Below are positions 6,785 through 8,650 of a stretch of 8,650 nt of DNA, one piece after another. The position numbers were made by a program, and so were the translations under genes. The notes beneath the pieces are model-generated. The model was not told the DNA's origin and did no database searches. It was given only the letters and a program-made list of their open reading frames with translations. The stretch is from SIG622 sp045596605 (GTDB lineage: Bacteria; Bacillota; Clostridia; Oscillospirales; CAG-382), in contig JAZOCR010000021.1 in assembly GCA_045596605.1 (NCBI GenBank), positions 1-8,650 of the forward strand, read 5' to 3'. Positions within the stretch are counted from its first letter, which is position 1, and the number at the start of each line of letters is the position of its first letter.

Positions 6785-6817
6785 AGGTCGAATAAGGGAC
6801 GTAAAAATCGGGTGTAA
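6776..6817 (+). CDS. Possible 13-codon basic small ORF upstream of mazF
   Basis: GTG at 6776 opens a frame reading MRKRSNKGRKNRV before TAA at 6815. Eight of 13 residues are Lys or Arg. TAAGGAGG (6764-6770), one of the strongest ribosome binding sites in the window, lies 5 bases upstream and serves no other start that I can see. Against it: if RNA starts from the TATAAT at 6757 the transcript would begin inside this site, so expression would need an upstream promoter such as 6659-6687. It could be a leader peptide, a tiny protein, or chance. It does not resemble MazE or NdoAI antitoxins. Confidence 0.3.
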   Translation: MRKRSNKGRKNRV

Positions 6818-6823
6818 AAAAAT

Positions 6824-6871
6824 ATAAAAACGGAATAAGAATGTTATCTTTGGTAAAAATAAAAACGGAAT
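6824..6871 (+). repeat. 13-bp direct repeat ATAAAAACGGAAT, two copies 35 bp apart
   Basis: ATAAAAACGGAAT occurs exactly at 6824-6836 and 6859-6871. A weaker relative, TAAAAATCGG, lies at 6802-6811. The copies sit between the divergent promoter and mazF, where an operator or an RNA element would be expected. The A-rich background makes part of the similarity cheap; the shared ACGGAAT is the informative part. Confidence 0.45.
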
Positions 6872-6885
6872 TACAAAACATACTT

Positions 6886-6906
6886 CATACGCAGAAAAAG
6901 CGTATG
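6886..6906 (+). other. Hairpin directly upstream of the mazF ribosome binding site
   Basis: CATACGC (6886-6892) and GCGTATG (6900-6906) form a perfect 7-bp stem around AGAAAAA. An alternative pairing, ACATAC (6878-6883) with GTATGT (6902-6907), competes with it. The stem ends 7 bases before the GGAGAGTGA ribosome binding site of mazF. It has no T-tract, so it is not a terminator; as DNA it could be an operator, as RNA a translation control element. Confidence 0.4.
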
Positions 6907-6927
6907 TAAAAGCGGAGAGTGAATAAA

Positions 6928-7296
6928 TTGACAGTACGAAGAGGAGATATTTATTATGCGGACCTGAGCCCTGTCGTAGGGTCAGAGCAGGGCGGAATAC
7001 GCCCGGTTCTGATAGTACAGAACGACGTGGGAAATAAATACAGCCCAACGGTTATAGCCGCCGCAATTACCAGCCGTACCGATAAAAGCAAGCTTCCGAC
7101 ACATATAGAAGTTTTTGCGGATAAGTACGGACTTGCAAGGGATTCGGTTATACTTCTTGAGCAAATAAGAACCATAGATAAAAAGCGGCTCAAGGAAAAA
7201 ATGGGACACCTTGACGACGACGTTATGAACCGTGTCAACGACGCAATAACCGTAAGCTTTGGGCTCGGTGAGGGAGCTTCTCAATTTATAGGCTGA
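6928..7296 (+). CDS. mazF: MazF/PemK-family (EndoA-like) endoribonuclease toxin
   Basis: A 122-residue sequence-specific mRNA endonuclease very close to Bacillus EndoA (116 residues). Diagnostic stretches are RRGDIYYADLSPVVGSEQGG, RPVLIVQND, SPTVIAAAIT, KLPTH and RDSVILLEQIRTIDK. Starting at TTG 6928 places Arg25 and Thr48, the catalytic pair of the Bacillus enzyme, at exactly those numbers, and GGAGAGTGA (6914-6922) is a suitable ribosome binding site. GTG at 6919 would overlap that site, so I prefer the TTG. No residue is lost and the toxin looks active. Normally an NdoAI/MazE-type antitoxin gene directly precedes it; here the 335 bases upstream contain none. The C-terminal tail (about six residues longer than in Bacillus) is unremarkable. 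A terminator follows. Confidence 0.95.
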   Translation: MTVRRGDIYYADLSPVVGSEQGGIRPVLIVQNDVGNKYSPTVIAAAITSRTDKSKLPTHIEVFADKYGLARDSVILLEQIRTIDKKRLKEKMGHLDDDVMNRVNDAITVSFGLGEGASQFIG

Positions 7297-7303
7297 CGCA
7301 TAG

Positions 7304-7339
7304 AGCGGGAACGAACAGGTTCCCGCTTGTTTTTGTTTT
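7304..7339 (+). terminator. Strong intrinsic terminator after mazF
   Basis: AGCGGGAAC (7304-7312) and GTTCCCGCT (7319-7327) form a perfect 9-bp stem with a 6-base loop, followed by TGTTTTTGTTTT. It begins 8 bases after the mazF stop, and its T-tract reaches the end of the convergent ispF gene. The other flank has no T-run, so it works rightward only. Confidence 0.92.
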
Positions 7340-7814
7340 ATATCTTCTGAAGAAGTACTACTGCGTGAGCAGAAATGCCCTCGAAGCGTCCGGTAAAGCC
7401 AAGATGCTCCTCTGTGGTAGCCTTTATATTCACGTTTGAAAGGTCGGTGCCAAGAGCCTCTGCGAGATTTCTTTGCATATCCGGAATATAGGGCGCAAGC
7501 TTCGGAGCCTGGGCAATTACCGTAATATCACAGTTTGAAAGCACAAAGCCCTTTTCATCCATCAGCTTTTTCACCTGCGACAGAAGAATAATACTTGATA
7601 TTCCCTTGTATTTTTCGTCATTGTCCGGAAAATGCTTTCCAATATCTCCAAGCGCCATAGCACCAAGAAGCGCATCACAAAGAGCGTGAGTAAGTACGTC
7701 TGCATCAGAGTGCCCAAGAAGTCCGAGTGTGTGTGGGATTTTAACACCGCCAAGCACAAGCTCTCTTTCCGACACGAGCTTGTGTACGTCATATCCGTGA
7801 CCTATTCTTATCAT
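7338..7814 (-). CDS. ispF: 2-C-methyl-D-erythritol 2,4-cyclodiphosphate synthase
   Basis: A 158-residue enzyme, normal for the family, catalysing the fifth step of the MEP isoprenoid pathway: ring closure of the diphosphocytidyl-methylerythritol phosphate with release of CMP. It acts as a cytoplasmic homotrimer. GHGYDVH (5-11) and HSDADVLTH (35-43) carry the zinc ligands Asp9, His11 and His43; DIGKHFPDND (57-66) and ATTEEHLGFTGR (near 131-142) complete the active sites between subunits. The ATG has GGAGG (7828-7824) at 9 bases. The gene follows ispD after 49 bases with no terminator, so the two are probably one transcript. Separate IspD and IspF are the common arrangement; some proteobacteria fuse them. 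Confidence 0.97.
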   Translation of the reverse strand: MIRIGHGYDVHKLVSERELVLGGVKIPHTLGLLGHSDADVLTHALCDALLGAMALGDIGKHFPDNDEKYKGISSIILLSQVKKLMDEKGFVLSNCDITVIAQAPKLAPYIPDMQRNLAEALGTDLSNVNIKATTEEHLGFTGRFEGISAHAVVLLQKI

Positions 7815-7863
7815 TAGATTGTACCTCCATTAAAAAGAGTGTCGCCTTATATAGGGTGTGAGA

Positions 7864-8613
7864 TTATATTTTTCCACTTTTTCTGCCCTCTAAAATAAGC
7901 TCTGCAAGAGCGGCATCACCGGGATAGGTTATTTTAAAATTGTTTTTTGACGTGTCCGTAAGCTTTATCCTGAAGCCTGCGTTTTCAGCAAGAGAGCTGT
8001 CATCTGTAGCTTCAAAACCGCTTTTCTCAGCAAGAGCAAGAGAGGCAGAGTATATCTCAAAGGAGAAAATCTGCGGCGTTCCGAGAAGATACAAATTATT
8101 TCTGTCTACACTTTCCGATACAAAGCCCCGTGCATCAGTGCGCTTTACTGTGTCGGAAGAAACCGAAGCACAAACCGCACAGCCGTATTTTTTTGCGTCG
8201 GCAATCGCTCTCTCTGTTTCCTCTGTGGTAATAAGCGGTCTTGCCCCATCGTGGATTGCCACGAAATCAGTTATCATCTCTCCAAGCGCAGCCCTGAAAG
8301 CTAAAGCTACCGACTTCTGCCTTGTGCTTCCACCCTCAATCACTCCAATGACCTTGCTGTAATTCTTTTCGGAAATAATTTTCTCATATGCCGGTATATC
8401 TTCTTTTTTTGTACAAATAATTATCCTTGTTACGTCACTGCAGGCAGAGAAGGCATCAAGCGAGTATTCAATTGCATATTTTCCGCATAGCTTTATAAGC
8501 GGCTTTGAAACTCCGCCAAGTCTTGTGCCGCTTCCTGCTGCGGCAATAATTACGGTAACCGCACCCTTTTTGTCTTTCTTTATCTTGTCAACCTTTTTTG
8601 TGAAAAGCTTCAT
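7864..8613 (-). CDS. ispD: 2-C-methyl-D-erythritol 4-phosphate cytidylyltransferase
   Basis: A 249-residue nucleotidyltransferase for the third MEP-pathway step, joining methylerythritol phosphate and CTP to the diphosphocytidyl product. The CTP-binding loop is AAAGSGTRLG (24-33) with Lys37; GGSTRQKSV (94-102), HDGARP (121-126), SSDTVKR, GTPQIFSF and TDDSSLAEN follow in family order, and the end KITYPGDAALAE matches the usual KIT-P-DL motif. An N-terminal tail of about 17 residues, eight of them Lys, is longer than in typical members; no start codon lies closer to the conserved core. AAGG (8622-8619) lies 5 bases before the ATG. ispD precedes ispF in the same direction. The promoter is at or beyond the window edge. 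Confidence 0.95.
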   Translation of the reverse strand: MKLFTKKVDKIKKDKKGAVTVIIAAAGSGTRLGGVSKPLIKLCGKYAIEYSLDAFSACSDVTRIIICTKKEDIPAYEKIISEKNYSKVIGVIEGGSTRQKSVALAFRAALGEMITDFVAIHDGARPLITTEETERAIADAKKYGCAVCASVSSDTVKRTDARGFVSESVDRNNLYLLGTPQIFSFEIYSASLALAEKSGFEATDDSSLAENAGFRIKLTDTSKNNFKITYPGDAALAELILEGRKSGKI

Positions 8614-8639
8614 ATATACCTTCCCTTAAAAATTTTTCA

Positions 8640-8650
8640 ACTATATTGTA
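8640..8650 (-). promoter_or_regulatory. Possible -10 element upstream of ispD
   Basis: On the minus strand TACAAT (8650-8645) and the adjoining TATAGT (8645-8640) each match TATAAT at five of six positions and lie 27-37 bases upstream of the ispD start. The matching -35 would be outside the window, so this stays tentative. Confidence 0.3.

Noticed and set aside
6737..7048. Leftward hydrophobic open frame of 103 codons across the mazF start
   Set aside because: It considered as a possible antisense antitoxin gene, but its hydrophobicity is what AT-rich antisense DNA produces. It has no convincing ribosome binding site and runs through conserved mazF codons.
6769..7339. Absence of UACAU, the Bacillus EndoA cleavage site, from the mazF message
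   Set aside because: I see no TACAT in this stretch, but with about 570 bases fewer than one is expected by chance, and the specificity of this MazF is unknown, so the absence means nothing by itself.

Overview
The window looks like a piece of chromosome from a low-to-moderate-GC, Gram-positive anaerobe, most likely a clostridium of the gut Oscillospiraceae/Ruminococcaceae type. This is an inference from the AT-rich intergenic DNA, strong AGGAGG-type ribosome binding sites, consensus sigma-A promoters, a LexA-like box of the Bacillus/Clostridium type, a Bacillus EndoA-like MazF, and the MEP isoprenoid genes. There are no RNA genes, insertion sequences, CRISPR arrays or phage genes. Most of the window is ordinary housekeeping DNA; the less ordinary parts are the two long intergenic regions.

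Layout. Positions 1-45 hold the first 15 codons of a leftward gene. Its promoter (168-196, both hexamers consensus) is bracketed by two copies of a GAAC-N4-GTTC-type palindrome, one exact and one with a single mismatch. Rightward from there are a Gfo/Idh/MocA-family oxidoreductase (530-1585) and an AI-2E-family membrane permease (1740-3029). Each has its own promoter, and each is followed by a hairpin. The permease hairpin (3039-3076) looks bidirectional and also serves the convergent leftward genes.

Leftward from 6592 runs a likely operon: bifunctional NAD(P)HX repair enzyme (nnr), a lipoprotein, a zinc-ribbon membrane protein, and an AAA/ABC-type ATPase that overlaps the previous stop codon in TAATG. 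The nnr and lipoprotein genes, with mazF nearby, resemble the acpS-nnr-lipoprotein-alr-ndoAI-ndoA neighbourhood of other Firmicutes. Here alr and the antitoxin gene are missing and mazF points the other way.

The 335-bp divergent region between nnr and mazF (6593-6927) contains a symmetric ATTATAAT that gives a -10 on both strands, an inverted repeat, a possible 13-codon basic ORF with a full ribosome binding site, a 13-bp direct repeat and a hairpin just before mazF. I find no conventional antitoxin there. mazF (6928-7296) ends at a strong terminator. Beyond it lie the leftward genes ispD and ispF, two enzymes of the MEP pathway, probably co-transcribed.

Several starts are best placed downstream of the longest possible ORF: 530, 5001 (leftward), 6592 (leftward) and TTG 6928. 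The permease may likewise start at TTG 1749.
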